Assembly (NCBI GenBank): GCA_947253195.1
Contig: CAMXXM010000006.1
Coordinates: forward strand, 1-17,535
Reading direction: 5' to 3'
Length of the DNA: 17,535 bases
From: an uncultured Porphyromonas sp.
Lineage (GTDB): Bacteria; Bacteroidota; Bacteroidia; Bacteroidales; Porphyromonadaceae
Part shown: piece after piece, positions 8,482 through 15,397 of the stretch
Layout of the letters: each line of letters starts with the position of its first letter
How positions within the stretch are numbered: position 1 is the stretch's first letter
Made by a program: the position numbers and the translations under genes
The notes under the pieces: model-generated
The model's input: the letters and a program-made list of their open reading frames with translations, nothing else
Databases searched by the model: none
Told to the model about the DNA's origin: nothing

Positions 8482-8793
8482 CCAAAAGATACAGCTCTGT
8501 CGGTCTCGGTGGCAGCCAAAAAGCCGGATCACCTACTCGAGCCTGCTGCACCAGCCTCTTGACTTAATCCTGATATGATCATTGTCCCGGTAATGGTTGT
8601 GTTCGCTTTGATCCTCCGCCTGCTGTCTGATGTCTGATGCTTGGACCGGGATATCTATGCTGAGGATATTATCTCCCCTATCAGCGGAAGTTGAGCAGGT
8701 GGTCTCTTAATTGGTGTAGAAGCTGAACTGTAACCTTTTTTACGCCACTAAGCGATAGTACTGGTGCGGTTTGGGGTTGAAAATGCGAATTAG
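8482..8793. other. Intergenic stretch without a recognisable gene
   Basis: Between the dxr promoter and the tRNA promoter region I see no credible gene. Open frames here are extensions of antisense frames over dxr and have no recognisable protein features. A small tandem duplication of GTCTGAT is at 8625-8638. GGGGTTG at 8773-8779 can pair with CAACCCC at 8797-8803 in the inverted repeat downstream. Confidence 0.5.
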
Positions 8794-8827
8794 CCGCAAC
8801 CCCCAATGGTTGGGTGGGGGGTTGCGG
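8794..8827. repeat. 11-bp perfect inverted repeat overlapping the tRNA promoter
   Basis: CCGCAACCCCC (8794-8804) and GGGGGTTGCGG (8817-8827) are perfect inverted repeats around a 12-nt centre. The right arm contains the TTG of the -33 element of the tRNA promoter. Inside it, CCCAA (8802-8806) and TTGGG (8810-8814) can form a smaller competing hairpin. It could be a protein-binding operator, a terminator for leftward transcripts, or extrudable DNA. No protein is identified. Confidence 0.6.
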
Positions 8828-8851
8828 AAACGATAAAATTTCGTACCTTTG
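8822..8851 (+). promoter_or_regulatory. Promoter of the tRNA-Val pair
   Basis: TTG (8822-8824), a 19-bp spacer, and a perfect -7 element TACCTTTG (8844-8851) match the Bacteroidota primary promoter. The predicted start, near 8856-8858, lies about 35 nt before the first tRNA. Confidence 0.75.
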
Positions 8852-8890
8852 CGGAGCATTCGGCTGGAGAGGAGCCGGTCGGGTGCACTC

Positions 8891-8965
8891 GGATCCTTAG
8901 CTCAGTTGGTTTAGAGCGTCTGTCTTACAAACAGAGGGTCGTAGGTTCGAATCCTACAGGGTCCA
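8891..8965 (+). tRNA. tRNA-Val (anticodon TAC), copy 1
   Basis: A 75-nt complete cloverleaf. The acceptor arm GGATCCT/AGGGTCC includes one T-G pair. The D stem is GCTC/GAGC, the anticodon stem TCTGT/ACAGA with loop CTTACAA, and the T stem GTAGG/CCTAC with loop TTCGAAT. The anticodon TAC reads valine GUA/GUG codons. The discriminator base is A at 8965. CCA is not encoded here (the next bases are CTG), so the tail must be added by CCA-adding enzyme. Confidence 0.97.
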
Positions 8966-8991
8966 CTGCTTTTCAGAAATATTCCATTACC

Positions 8992-9066
8992 GGATCCTTA
9001 GCTCAGTTGGTTTAGAGCGTCTGTCTTACAAACAGAGGGTCGTAGGTTCGAATCCTACAGGGTCCA
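8992..9066 (+). tRNA. tRNA-Val (anticodon TAC), copy 2
   Basis: Identical over all 75 nt to the copy ending at 8965, with a 26-nt spacer between them. The discriminator A is at 9066 and CCA follows directly at 9067-9069, unlike copy 1. Both copies share one promoter and one terminator, so they form a two-gene transcription unit. Confidence 0.97.
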
Positions 9067-9074
9067 CCATCGTG

Positions 9075-9111
9075 CCGCTATTGAGTCGAGAGACTTGATA
9101 GCGGTTTTTTT
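9075..9111 (+). terminator. Intrinsic terminator of the tRNA-Val unit
   Basis: A 13-bp stem (9075-9087 with 9092-9104, two G-T wobbles) is capped by a GAGA tetraloop of GNRA type. It is followed directly by seven T residues (9105-9111). It begins 6 nt after the CCA of the second tRNA. This is a textbook Rho-independent terminator. Confidence 0.93.
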
Positions 9112-9140
9112 GTATCCTTGACTGTCTCTCTTCGCAGTTG

Positions 9141-9695
9141 TTATGACAGCCGGCTGAACTCGTCTCTTAGTATATCGGGGAGCAGGGCTATCTGCTGTCG
9201 CTCTATGGGATTGATCAGCAAGTGCTCCACATCCCGTATCTTGAGAGCAGGGTCCTCTCGCTGCAATACATCAAGCGAGATCTTGTAGAGCTGTTCCAGG
9301 CTGGTTATGTCAGACCTCTTTTGGCGTAAGAAGTCGAGATCCGGCACGATACCCTGTGACATTAAGAAGACTATATCGTAGAGGTCTCGCCCTTTTGCGC
9401 GACCAAGAAGAGCACAGAACTTCATCGCTAAGAGTACTTCGTCGGGAGGTGTGAGTATCCTGAAGGCGCATCCATACTTCCGCACAATCTTAAACTCTAC
9501 CGGATAGTCTACCCCCTGATCCTGGGCTTCAATCTTCATCAGAAACCTTTTCTCCCTATGAGGAGAGAGTCCCAGCTGATAGAGTAGCTCCGGAAAGAAA
9601 AGGCTGCGACGATAGGCGGACAGCTGATCGCTCTCCCTCTCTTTGGGTACAGTTATTCCACCCGAGCATATTGAGGTACCGAGTGAGATCGTCTG
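9141..9695 (-). pseudogene. Remnant of an AbiEii/AbiGii-type nucleotidyltransferase
   Basis: The frame is open from just after a TGA (9696-9698) to TAA at 9141, 184 codons, with an internal ATG at 9539 that would give 132 residues. The readable part includes RRSLFFPELL, LMKIEAQDQG and KFCALLGRAKGRDLYDIVFLM. These resemble the C-terminal half of AbiEii/AbiGii (DUF1814) nucleotidyltransferases, the toxin half of type IV toxin-antitoxin systems. The N-terminal half with the GGT...DxD catalytic site is missing, and no antitoxin gene is adjacent. Upstream, a different minus-strand frame (9652-9774) reads YDFDIKGLS, a stop, then EDFISLTDDLTRYLN, which looks like further decayed coding sequence I cannot assign. 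I infer an inactive relic. Family assignment is from remembered motifs. Confidence 0.6.
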
Positions 9696-9780
9696 TCAAG
9701 GAGATGAAGTCCTCTCAACTCAACCCTTTGATGTCAAAGTCATAGAGAAGACATGGGAAAAGTTTCCCCCACCGGGCATT

Positions 9781-9807
9781 TTCTTTTACAGGTAACCGGT
9801 AAAAGAA
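9781..9807. repeat. 9-bp inverted repeat downstream of rarA
   Basis: TTCTTTTAC (9781-9789) and GTAAAAGAA (9799-9807) are perfect inverted repeats with a 9-nt centre, extendable through a T-G wobble. It lies in the gap between the AbiEii relic and the rarA stop, next to a second palindrome. Confidence 0.6.
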
Positions 9808-9811
9808 GAGA

Positions 9812-9827
9812 CTAATACCGGTATTAG
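9812..9827. repeat. 16-bp perfect palindrome after the rarA stop
   Basis: CTAATACCGGTATTAG is fully self-complementary over 16 bp. On the minus strand it lies 7 nt after the rarA stop codon and is followed by the pyrimidine-rich TCTCTTCTTTT. It could therefore act as a weak terminator (6-bp stem, 4-nt loop). A perfect palindrome also fits a dimeric protein site. Confidence 0.6.
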
Positions 9828-9834
9828 ACACCGC

Positions 9835-11127
9835 TCACTCCGGCTCTCCTTTCATTTGCCTCAGCCGCTGGAGTAGCTGAGCCTCTTGGGCATTGTCCGC
9901 CGGTCTCCAGAAGGAGGTGCCCACCACTTCGTCAGGGAGGTATTGCTGCGGAGCATAGTGACCCTTGTAGTCGTGAGGGTAGATGTACCCCTTACCATAT
10001 CCCAGCTCGTCCATAAGCTCCGTGGGGGCATTTCTCAGGTGCATCGGCACAGGGTGTGGTGGACTCTCTCGGACGAATGCAAGAGCTTGGTTGATAGCGG
10101 TGTAGGCACTGTTGCTCTTGGGGGAGGAGGCGAGGTAGATGGTCGCCTCAGCCAGGGGGATACGCCCCTCAGGCCAGCCGATGCGCTCCACGGCAGTAAA
10201 GGTCGCTTCGGCGATCAGCATAGCATTGGGGTTGGCGAGACCGATGTCCTCTGACGCCGAGATGATCAGTCGGCGGGCGATAAACTTTGGATCCTCTCCC
10301 CCATCGATCATCCTCGCGAGCCAGTATATGGCAGCGTCGGGGTCACTTCCACGGATGCTCTTGATGAAGGCTGATATGATGTCGTAGTGCATCTCGCCAC
10401 CCTTGTCGTAGACGCTGGGATTTCTCTGGATCTGCTGAGCCACAATCTCATCGGAGATGGTGAAGCTCTTTCGCTCCAGAGCCTCCGGAGTCGTCGCGAT
10501 GAGCTCCAGGATATTGAGGAACTTGCGGGCATCCCCTCCTGAGGCGGCGAAGAGAGCATCGGTGGAGTCGATCTGTACATCGTACTCCCTCAGCACCTCA
10601 TCCCGGGAGAGGGTGTAGTGAAGGAGCTCATCCAGGTCACTCTGTGTGAGAGGCTTCAGGACGAGTACCCGGCATCGTGAGAGAAGTGGGCGGATCACCT
10701 CGAAGGATGGGTTCTCAGTCGTGGCACCGATCAGCACCACGCTGCCCTGCTCCACGGCATGTAGCAGAGAGTCCTGCTGGGACTTGCTGAAGCGGTGGAT
10801 CTCGTCGATGAAGAGTATCGGTGCCCCTTGGGCAAAGAGACCATTTCTGTAGTCCTCGGCCTGCTTGATCACATCGCGTACCTCCTTGACCCCCGAGCTC
10901 ACCGCACTGAGAGTGAAGAAGGGGAGGTCAAAGTGCTTGGCTACAATCCTCGCCAAGGTCGTCTTACCCACTCCCGGGGGGCCCCACAAGATGAAGGAGC
11001 GGAGGAGACCCGTCTCGAGCATGTCGTGGATAGATCCTCCGGGGCGGACTAAGTCGCTCTGACCGAAGTAGCCCTCAAGTGTGCCGGGTCTCATCCGTTC
11101 CGCGAGAGGGGGTAGGTTGGTATTCAT
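9835..11127 (-). CDS. rarA: Replication-associated recombination protein A (MgsA/WRNIP1 family ATPase)
   Basis: AAA+ ATPase of the clamp-loader group that acts at stalled replication forks. From the ATG at 11127 the protein has 430 residues, normal for the family. Walker A GPPGVGKT is at 49-56, Walker B LFIDEIHR at 105-112, sensor 1 in GATTENPS (134-141) and a candidate arginine finger in SRCRV (150-154). The family C-terminal part includes IYWLARMIDGGEDP and ends in the stretch LPDEVVGTSFWRP. The frame is open to an ATG at 11184, but that adds 19 unconserved residues and spans a candidate -7 box at 11158-11165, so the internal start beginning MNTNLPPLAERMRP is preferred. It is divergent from htpG. 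Confidence 0.94.
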   Translation of the reverse strand: MNTNLPPLAERMRPGTLEGYFGQSDLVRPGGSIHDMLETGLLRSFILWGPPGVGKTTLARIVAKHFDLPFFTLSAVSSGVKEVRDVIKQAEDYRNGLFAQGAPILFIDEIHRFSKSQQDSLLHAVEQGSVVLIGATTENPSFEVIRPLLSRCRVLVLKPLTQSDLDELLHYTLSRDEVLREYDVQIDSTDALFAASGGDARKFLNILELIATTPEALERKSFTISDEIVAQQIQRNPSVYDKGGEMHYDIISAFIKSIRGSDPDAAIYWLARMIDGGEDPKFIARRLIISASEDIGLANPNAMLIAEATFTAVERIGWPEGRIPLAEATIYLASSPKSNSAYTAINQALAFVRESPPHPVPMHLRNAPTELMDELGYGKGYIYPHDYKGHYAPQQYLPDEVVGTSFWRPADNAQEAQLLQRLRQMKGEPE

Positions 11128-11157
11128 CTTTAAGTCAGTGATCACAAGTGTTATGTA

Positions 11158-11165
11158 CAAATGTA
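11158..11165 (-). promoter_or_regulatory. Candidate -7 element for rarA
   Basis: The minus strand reads TACATTTG, an exact TAnnTTTG match. The predicted start would be near 11153, giving a leader of about 25 nt to the ATG at 11127. The only upstream TTG (11182-11184) is 16 bp away, shorter than usual. The box sits in a direct repeat of ATGTACAA/ATGTACCA. An 8-bp palindrome GTGATCAC (11138-11145) lies in the predicted leader. Confidence 0.45.
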
Positions 11166-11275
11166 CCACTATTGTGTGTGACAATCATACCCATCGTAGC
11201 GTCTCTTGATTTTTTGGCACTGACTTTGCCTACTGAGATATGAACGAAGAATTAAGTCATAAACATAGATATATA

Positions 11276-13369
11276 ATGGACAAAAATCAGACGACAGGGA
11301 AGATTGGCGTGACAAGCGACAATATGTTCCCGATCATTAAGAAATTTCTCTACAGTGACAATGAGATTTTCCTCAGGGAGATCGTCAGCAATGGTGTGGA
11401 TGCCGTGCAGAAGCTGAAGACTCTGGTCTCTAAGGGTGAGTACTCCGGTGAGGTCGGGGATCTCCGAGTCGAGGTGAAGATCGATGGTGACAAGCTGATC
11501 ATCTCGGATAACGGCATCGGCATGACGGCCGATGAGATCCACAAGTATATCAATGAGATCGCCATCAGTGGCGCTGAGGAGTTTGTCAAGAAGTATGAGG
11601 ATCAGCACAGCATCATAGGGCACTTCGGTCTCGGCTTTTACTCCGCCTTTATGGTGTCCGACAAGGTCGAGATCTACACTCAGAGCTATGATGAGACGGC
11701 CCCCAGCATCCGCTGGTCCTGCGAGGGCAATCCGGAGTATCAGATGGAGGAGGCTGAGAAGAGACCTCGGGGGACGGATATCATCCTCCATATCTCCGAG
11801 GAGGATAAGGAGTTCCTTGATGAGAATCGCATACTGGCGCTCCTAAAGAAGTACTGCAGCTACCTCCCTGTGCCGATAGTCTTCGGAAAGGAGAAGGAGT
11901 GGAAGGACGGCAAGCAGGTCGATACAGATAAGCCACGGGTGATCAACGAGACGGACCCGACGTGGATCAAGCAGCCCTCTTCCCTCACGGATGAGGATTA
12001 CAAGGAGTTTTACCGGACGCTCTTCCCGGGTAATGATGCTCCGCTCTTCTGGATCCATCTCAATATCGACTATCCATTTAATCTGACCGGGATCCTCTAC
12101 TTCCCACAGATCAAGTCCAACCTCGATATGCAGAAGAGCAATATCTCGCTCTACTGCAATCAGGTCTACGTGACCGACAACGTAGAGGGCATCGTCCCTG
12201 ACTTCCTCAATCTCCTCCACGGTGTGATCGACTCACCGGATATCCCGCTCAATGTGAGCCGCAGCTATCTACAGTCCGATGCCAGGGTAAAGAAGATCTC
12301 GACCTACATCACGCGTAAGGTGGCAGATAAGCTGGCAGAGCTCTTCAAGTCCGATCGTGCTGCCTACGAGGAGAAGTGGCCTGCGCTCGATCTCTTCGTG
12401 AAGTATGGTATGCTGACAGATGAGAAGTTTGCCGAGAAGGCTAAGGGGATCCTGCTCCTCAGGGACACCGATGAGAAGTACTACACCCTCGAGGAGTACA
12501 AGACCCTCATCGAGGGCAACCAGACCGATAAGGACAAGAAGATTATCCACCTCTACGCTCAGGATCCTGATCGTCAGTACAGCTATATCCGTGCGGCGAA
12601 GGATAAAGGCTACAGCGTACTCTTGCTCAATGGTCCCTTGGATATGCATCTGATCGGGATGCTGGAGCAGAAGTCGGAGGATAGCCACTTTGTCAGTGTC
12701 GACAGTGACACACTGGAGAATCTCGTGCGTAAGGATGAGAAGCCGGTAGGTCAGGTTGATATGACTGAGGAGGATCAGTCTATCCTGAGACAGCTCTTCC
12801 AGAGTAGGGTACCTGAGGGCGATGAGAAGCAGATGATCCACGTCGCCACGGCTAATCAGGGTGCAGAGGCTAAGCCGATCGTGGTGATCCAAAATGAGTA
12901 TATGCGGCGTATGAAGGATATGGCCCATATGCAGCAGGGGATGGATATGTACGGGTCTATGCCGAACAGCTACATGATGACCCTCAATATTGATCACCCG
13001 CTGATCGGTGCGGTGCTTAAGAGGTTCAGGGCATCTGATCAGATTGATACGTATACTCAGCTGATGGGTGACCGAAATGGCTTTGTTGCTCGACGGGCTG
13101 AGATAGACAGTCAGCTCTATGATGATAAGAATAAGCCCGACGAGATAAAGAAGAAGTCTCTCGAGGAGGATCTCAAGGAGACCAATGCCCACATTGACGA
13201 GCTGGATGCTAAGCTCAGCACGATCTATGCCGACTTTGCGACCGGTCAGCCGGTGATCGAGCGTCTCGTCGACCTCGGACTCCTGGCGAGCGGTCTGCTG
13301 CGCGGAGAGGCGCTGGATCGCTTTGTCTCCGACTCCATGAGCGCTATCTCGGATAAGCTGGACGACTGA
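11276..13369 (+). CDS. htpG: Chaperone protein HtpG (Hsp90 family)
   Basis: Cytosolic ATP-dependent Hsp90 chaperone. From the ATG at 11276 it has 697 residues, slightly longer than E. coli HtpG. The GHKL ATPase motifs are at the N-terminus: EIVSNGVDA (35-43), DNGIGM (78-83) and GHFGLGFYSAFMV (115-127). The middle domain carries the stretches INETDPTWIK and NVSRSYLQ, and the C-terminal dimerisation domain follows. The frame is open from ATG 11240, adding 12 residues (NEELSHKHRYI) not expected for the family. ATG 11276 is preferred because it begins MDKNQTTGKIGVTSDN, which aligns with known HtpG N-termini. A partial -7 box TGACTTTG is at 11221-11228 with no clear -33 partner. I see no CIRCE element. 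Confidence 0.96.
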   Translation: MDKNQTTGKIGVTSDNMFPIIKKFLYSDNEIFLREIVSNGVDAVQKLKTLVSKGEYSGEVGDLRVEVKIDGDKLIISDNGIGMTADEIHKYINEIAISGAEEFVKKYEDQHSIIGHFGLGFYSAFMVSDKVEIYTQSYDETAPSIRWSCEGNPEYQMEEAEKRPRGTDIILHISEEDKEFLDENRILALLKKYCSYLPVPIVFGKEKEWKDGKQVDTDKPRVINETDPTWIKQPSSLTDEDYKEFYRTLFPGNDAPLFWIHLNIDYPFNLTGILYFPQIKSNLDMQKSNISLYCNQVYVTDNVEGIVPDFLNLLHGVIDSPDIPLNVSRSYLQSDARVKKISTYITRKVADKLAELFKSDRAAYEEKWPALDLFVKYGMLTDEKFAEKAKGILLLRDTDEKYYTLEEYKTLIEGNQTDKDKKIIHLYAQDPDRQYSYIRAAKDKGYSVLLLNGPLDMHLIGMLEQKSEDSHFVSVDSDTLENLVRKDEKPVGQVDMTEEDQSILRQLFQSRVPEGDEKQMIHVATANQGAEAKPIVVIQNEYMRRMKDMAHMQQGMDMYGSMPNSYMMTLNIDHPLIGAVLKRFRASDQIDTYTQLMGDRNGFVARRAEIDSQLYDDKNKPDEIKKKSLEEDLKETNAHIDELDAKLSTIYADFATGQPVIERLVDLGLLASGLLRGEALDRFVSDSMSAISDKLDD

Positions 13370-13382
13370 CTTTGACGTCAGA

Positions 13383-13431
13383 AACGCAAAAGGGGCTGCA
13401 TCACTATTAGCGATGCAGCCCCTTTTGCGTT
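13383..13431. terminator. Bidirectional terminator between htpG and sod
   Basis: A perfect 20-bp inverted repeat (13383-13402 with 13412-13431) around a 9-nt loop sits between the convergent htpG and superoxide dismutase genes. In both directions the GC-rich core GGGGCTGCATC/GATGCAGCCCC is followed by TTTTGCGTT, so each strand reads a stem then a T-run. Confidence 0.93.
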
Positions 13432-13449
13432 ATATTACGATGTCAGTGC

Positions 13450-14082
13450 TTACTCAGCCTTGCTGGCCTTGCAGGCACACTTCACTGCCTGCTCCGGCTC
13501 TGCGTACCACTCCTCGATGGTCTTCCAGTCGATGATCTCCCAGAGGGCCTTGAGGAAGTCAGCGCGTACGTTGCGGTAGTCTACATAGTAGGCATGCTCC
13601 CAGACATCGGCAGTCATCAGCGGGCATAGACCCTCAGTGATGGGGTTATAGGCGTTTGAGCCCTTGTCGATGCTGAGCTTCCCATCCTTGTCGGCTACGA
13701 GGAAAGCCCATCCGGAGCCGAAGAGACCGGCAGCCTCCTCCTGGAACTTCTGCTTGAAGTCCTCAAAGGAGCCCCACTCCTTCTCGATCGCCTCCAGCAG
13801 CTTGCCGGTAGGAGCCTTCTTGGCCTCGTCCTTCGGGCGGAGCTGCAGGAAGAAGAGGTTGTGATTGAGGATCTGGCCGGCCTGATTGTACATCTTGCCC
13901 TCAGCCTCCTTCACGATTGACTTGAGGCACTTGTCCTCGAAGGCGGTGCCCTCGATCAGCTTATTTAGAGTGTTGACGTAGCCATTGAGGTGCTTGCCGT
14001 GGTGAAGAGAGATGGTCTCCTCACTCATCACAGGCTCCAGAGCATCCTCAGCGTAGGGTAGGTCAATGAGCTTGAATTTCAT
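13450..14082 (-). CDS. sodB: Superoxide dismutase, Fe/Mn family
   Basis: Dismutates superoxide to oxygen and hydrogen peroxide. From the ATG at 14082 it has 210 residues beginning MKFKLIDLPYAEDALEP, which fits the family. The open frame reaches 14136, but the extra 18 residues are not family-like. All four metal ligands are visible: His27 (HHGKH), His74 (ILNHN), Asp159 and His163 (DVWEHAYY). Gln70 in AGQILNH sits where Fe-type and cambialistic enzymes place the active-site glutamine, so an iron or Fe/Mn-exchangeable enzyme as in Porphyromonas gingivalis is likely. After the usual end (near EEWYAE) there is a tail of about 15 residues containing CAC (202-204). No clear TAnnTTTG promoter is found upstream. 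Both sod and tdh read leftward, with 123 bp between them. Confidence 0.95.
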   Translation of the reverse strand: MKFKLIDLPYAEDALEPVMSEETISLHHGKHLNGYVNTLNKLIEGTAFEDKCLKSIVKEAEGKMYNQAGQILNHNLFFLQLRPKDEAKKAPTGKLLEAIEKEWGSFEDFKQKFQEEAAGLFGSGWAFLVADKDGKLSIDKGSNAYNPITEGLCPLMTADVWEHAYYVDYRNVRADFLKALWEIIDWKTIEEWYAEPEQAVKCACKASKAE

Positions 14083-14148
14083 GGTAAGAATAATTTGTGG
14101 ATTAGAAAAAACAGGAGCGTCATAACCTCCGATCACTCAGAGGAACGG

Positions 14149-14197
14149 CTCCACTATCAGTGGAGTGAAAACTGTCGTGAGGTCTCCATGCTCCACT
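14149..14197. repeat. CTCCACT repeats between tdh and sod
   Basis: CTCCACT (14149-14155) and AGTGGAG (14159-14165) form a 7-bp stem with a 3-nt loop. CTCCACTAT recurs at 14191-14199, so AGTGGAG could pair with either copy. The element lies in the 123-bp gap on the leader side of sod and just after the tdh stop. It may be a terminator or attenuator, but no T-run follows. Confidence 0.45.
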
Positions 14198-14205
14198 ATA
14201 TTACA

Positions 14206-15162
14206 TTACTTGCTGTATCTCTCCTTGAGTACAGTGAGCATATCGGTGGTCATGGTGTCGAGGTCATACTCGGGCTTCCATCCCCACTCCTCTCTGGCGC
14301 AGCTGTCATCAAGAGAGTTGGGCCAAGACTCAGCGATGCCCTGACGCAGCTCGTCGACATCGTAGGTCATGGTAAAGCTCGGCATCTGCTTCTTGATGGC
14401 CGCGTAGATCATCTCCGGGTCGAAGCTCATGCTGGCGATATTGAAGGAGTTGCGGTGCTTCAGCCTGGCAGGATCAGCCTCAAAGATCTCGTGCATGGCG
14501 CGGAGAGCGTCCGGCATGTACATCATATCCATATAGGTGCCGGCCTTGATCGGGCAGACAAAGCTCCCGTCCTGTACCGCCTTGTAGTAGATATCCACGG
14601 CGTAGTCGGTCGTGCCGCCACCGGGGAGGGTGACGTTGGAGATCAGACCGGGGAAGCGCACCGATCTGGTATCGACACCAAACCTCTTGAAGTAGTAGTC
14701 GCTCAGGAGCTCACCGGATACCTTCGTCACACCATACATTGTCGTGGGGCGCTGGATGGTGTCCTGAGGGGTCTTATCCTTAGGCGTGGAGGGACCAAAT
14801 GAGCCGATGGAGCTGGGGGTGAAGACAGCGCACTTCTTCTCCCTCGCCACCTCGAGAACGTTGCAGAGTCCACCAATGCCGATGTGCCATGCGAGCTGAG
14901 GCTTCGCCTCTGCCACGGCCGACAGGAGGGCTGCGAGGTTGTAGATGGTATCGACATCATACTTCTCCACCACATCAGCGATCTGCTGTGCGTTGGTGAT
15001 GTCTACGATCTCTGAGGGACCACTCTCCTTGAGCTCTCCCTTGACGGGAGCTGCGGGGATATACCCGGCGACGATTTGACCATTGGGGATGATGCTCCTC
15101 AGCTTCATCGTAAACTCTGACCCGATCTGTCCGGTCGAGCCAATGATAAGGACATTCTTCAT
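14206..15162 (-). CDS. tdh: L-threonine 3-dehydrogenase, SDR (epimerase-like) type
   Basis: A 318-residue extended short-chain dehydrogenase. The NAD-binding loop GSTGQIG is at 8-14, the active-site Ser in TPSSIGSFGP (115-124) and the catalytic pair Tyr143/Lys147 in MYGVTK. The stretches RFPGLIS (169-175), GGGTTDYAVDIYYKA (181-195) and MMYMPDALRA (213-222) are those I associate with the UDP-galactose-4-epimerase-like threonine dehydrogenases of Flavobacterium and other Bacteroidota, rather than sugar epimerases. The reaction is L-threonine to 2-amino-3-ketobutyrate with NAD+, normally followed by glycine C-acetyltransferase (kbl), which is not in this window. The start ATG at 15162 gives a complete Rossmann strand. 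No promoter consensus is evident upstream. Confidence 0.88.
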   Translation of the reverse strand: MKNVLIIGSTGQIGSEFTMKLRSIIPNGQIVAGYIPAAPVKGELKESGPSEIVDITNAQQIADVVEKYDVDTIYNLAALLSAVAEAKPQLAWHIGIGGLCNVLEVAREKKCAVFTPSSIGSFGPSTPKDKTPQDTIQRPTTMYGVTKVSGELLSDYYFKRFGVDTRSVRFPGLISNVTLPGGGTTDYAVDIYYKAVQDGSFVCPIKAGTYMDMMYMPDALRAMHEIFEADPARLKHRNSFNIASMSFDPEMIYAAIKKQMPSFTMTYDVDELRQGIAESWPNSLDDSCAREEWGWKPEYDLDTMTTDMLTVLKERYSK

Positions 15163-15397
15163 AAGACAAACACTTGTCAGACGTTGCCGTCTTGCTCAGT
15201 TATTGTTTAAAGGTTGGTATGGATAAAACTATACGTGTAATTAACGGCGAGGGGTATAATCCGCTCGACAATACAAAGGTGCACAAATTACCCGACACTA
15301 CACACATACCCTCGTGACCATCTCCCTCATAGGAGACAGATCCACGACCGACTTATCAGTCATGGACCTGCCTGGATGATGTCACCTCGGTGGGCGA
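15163..15397. other. Intergenic region upstream of tdh
   Basis: These 235 bp between the fusion gene and tdh hold no gene I can support. A small inverted repeat GACAA/TTGTC lies at about 15165-15178, just before the tdh ATG. I found no TAnnTTTG box reading toward tdh and no convincing terminator for the upstream gene. Confidence 0.4.

Noticed and set aside
8125..8562. 145-codon open frame antisense to dxr extending into the intergenic region
   Set aside because: Mostly opposite dxr, with no protein features in the part beyond it.
8806..9015. Short open frame through the tRNA promoter and both tRNA genes
   Set aside because: It translates tRNA sequence (SYKQRVVGSNPTGS-like strings are typical of this artefact).
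11171..11185. ATTGT/ACAAT inverted repeat between rarA and htpG as an operator
   Set aside because: Only 5-bp arms around GTGTG; too weak to separate from chance.
12269..13192. 307-codon open frame antisense to htpG
   Set aside because: It lies entirely on the opposite strand of htpG, shows biased shadow-frame composition and no recognisable domain.
14095..14802. 235-codon open frame antisense to tdh
   Set aside because: It overlaps tdh, whose motifs are complete; the antisense product has no recognisable features.
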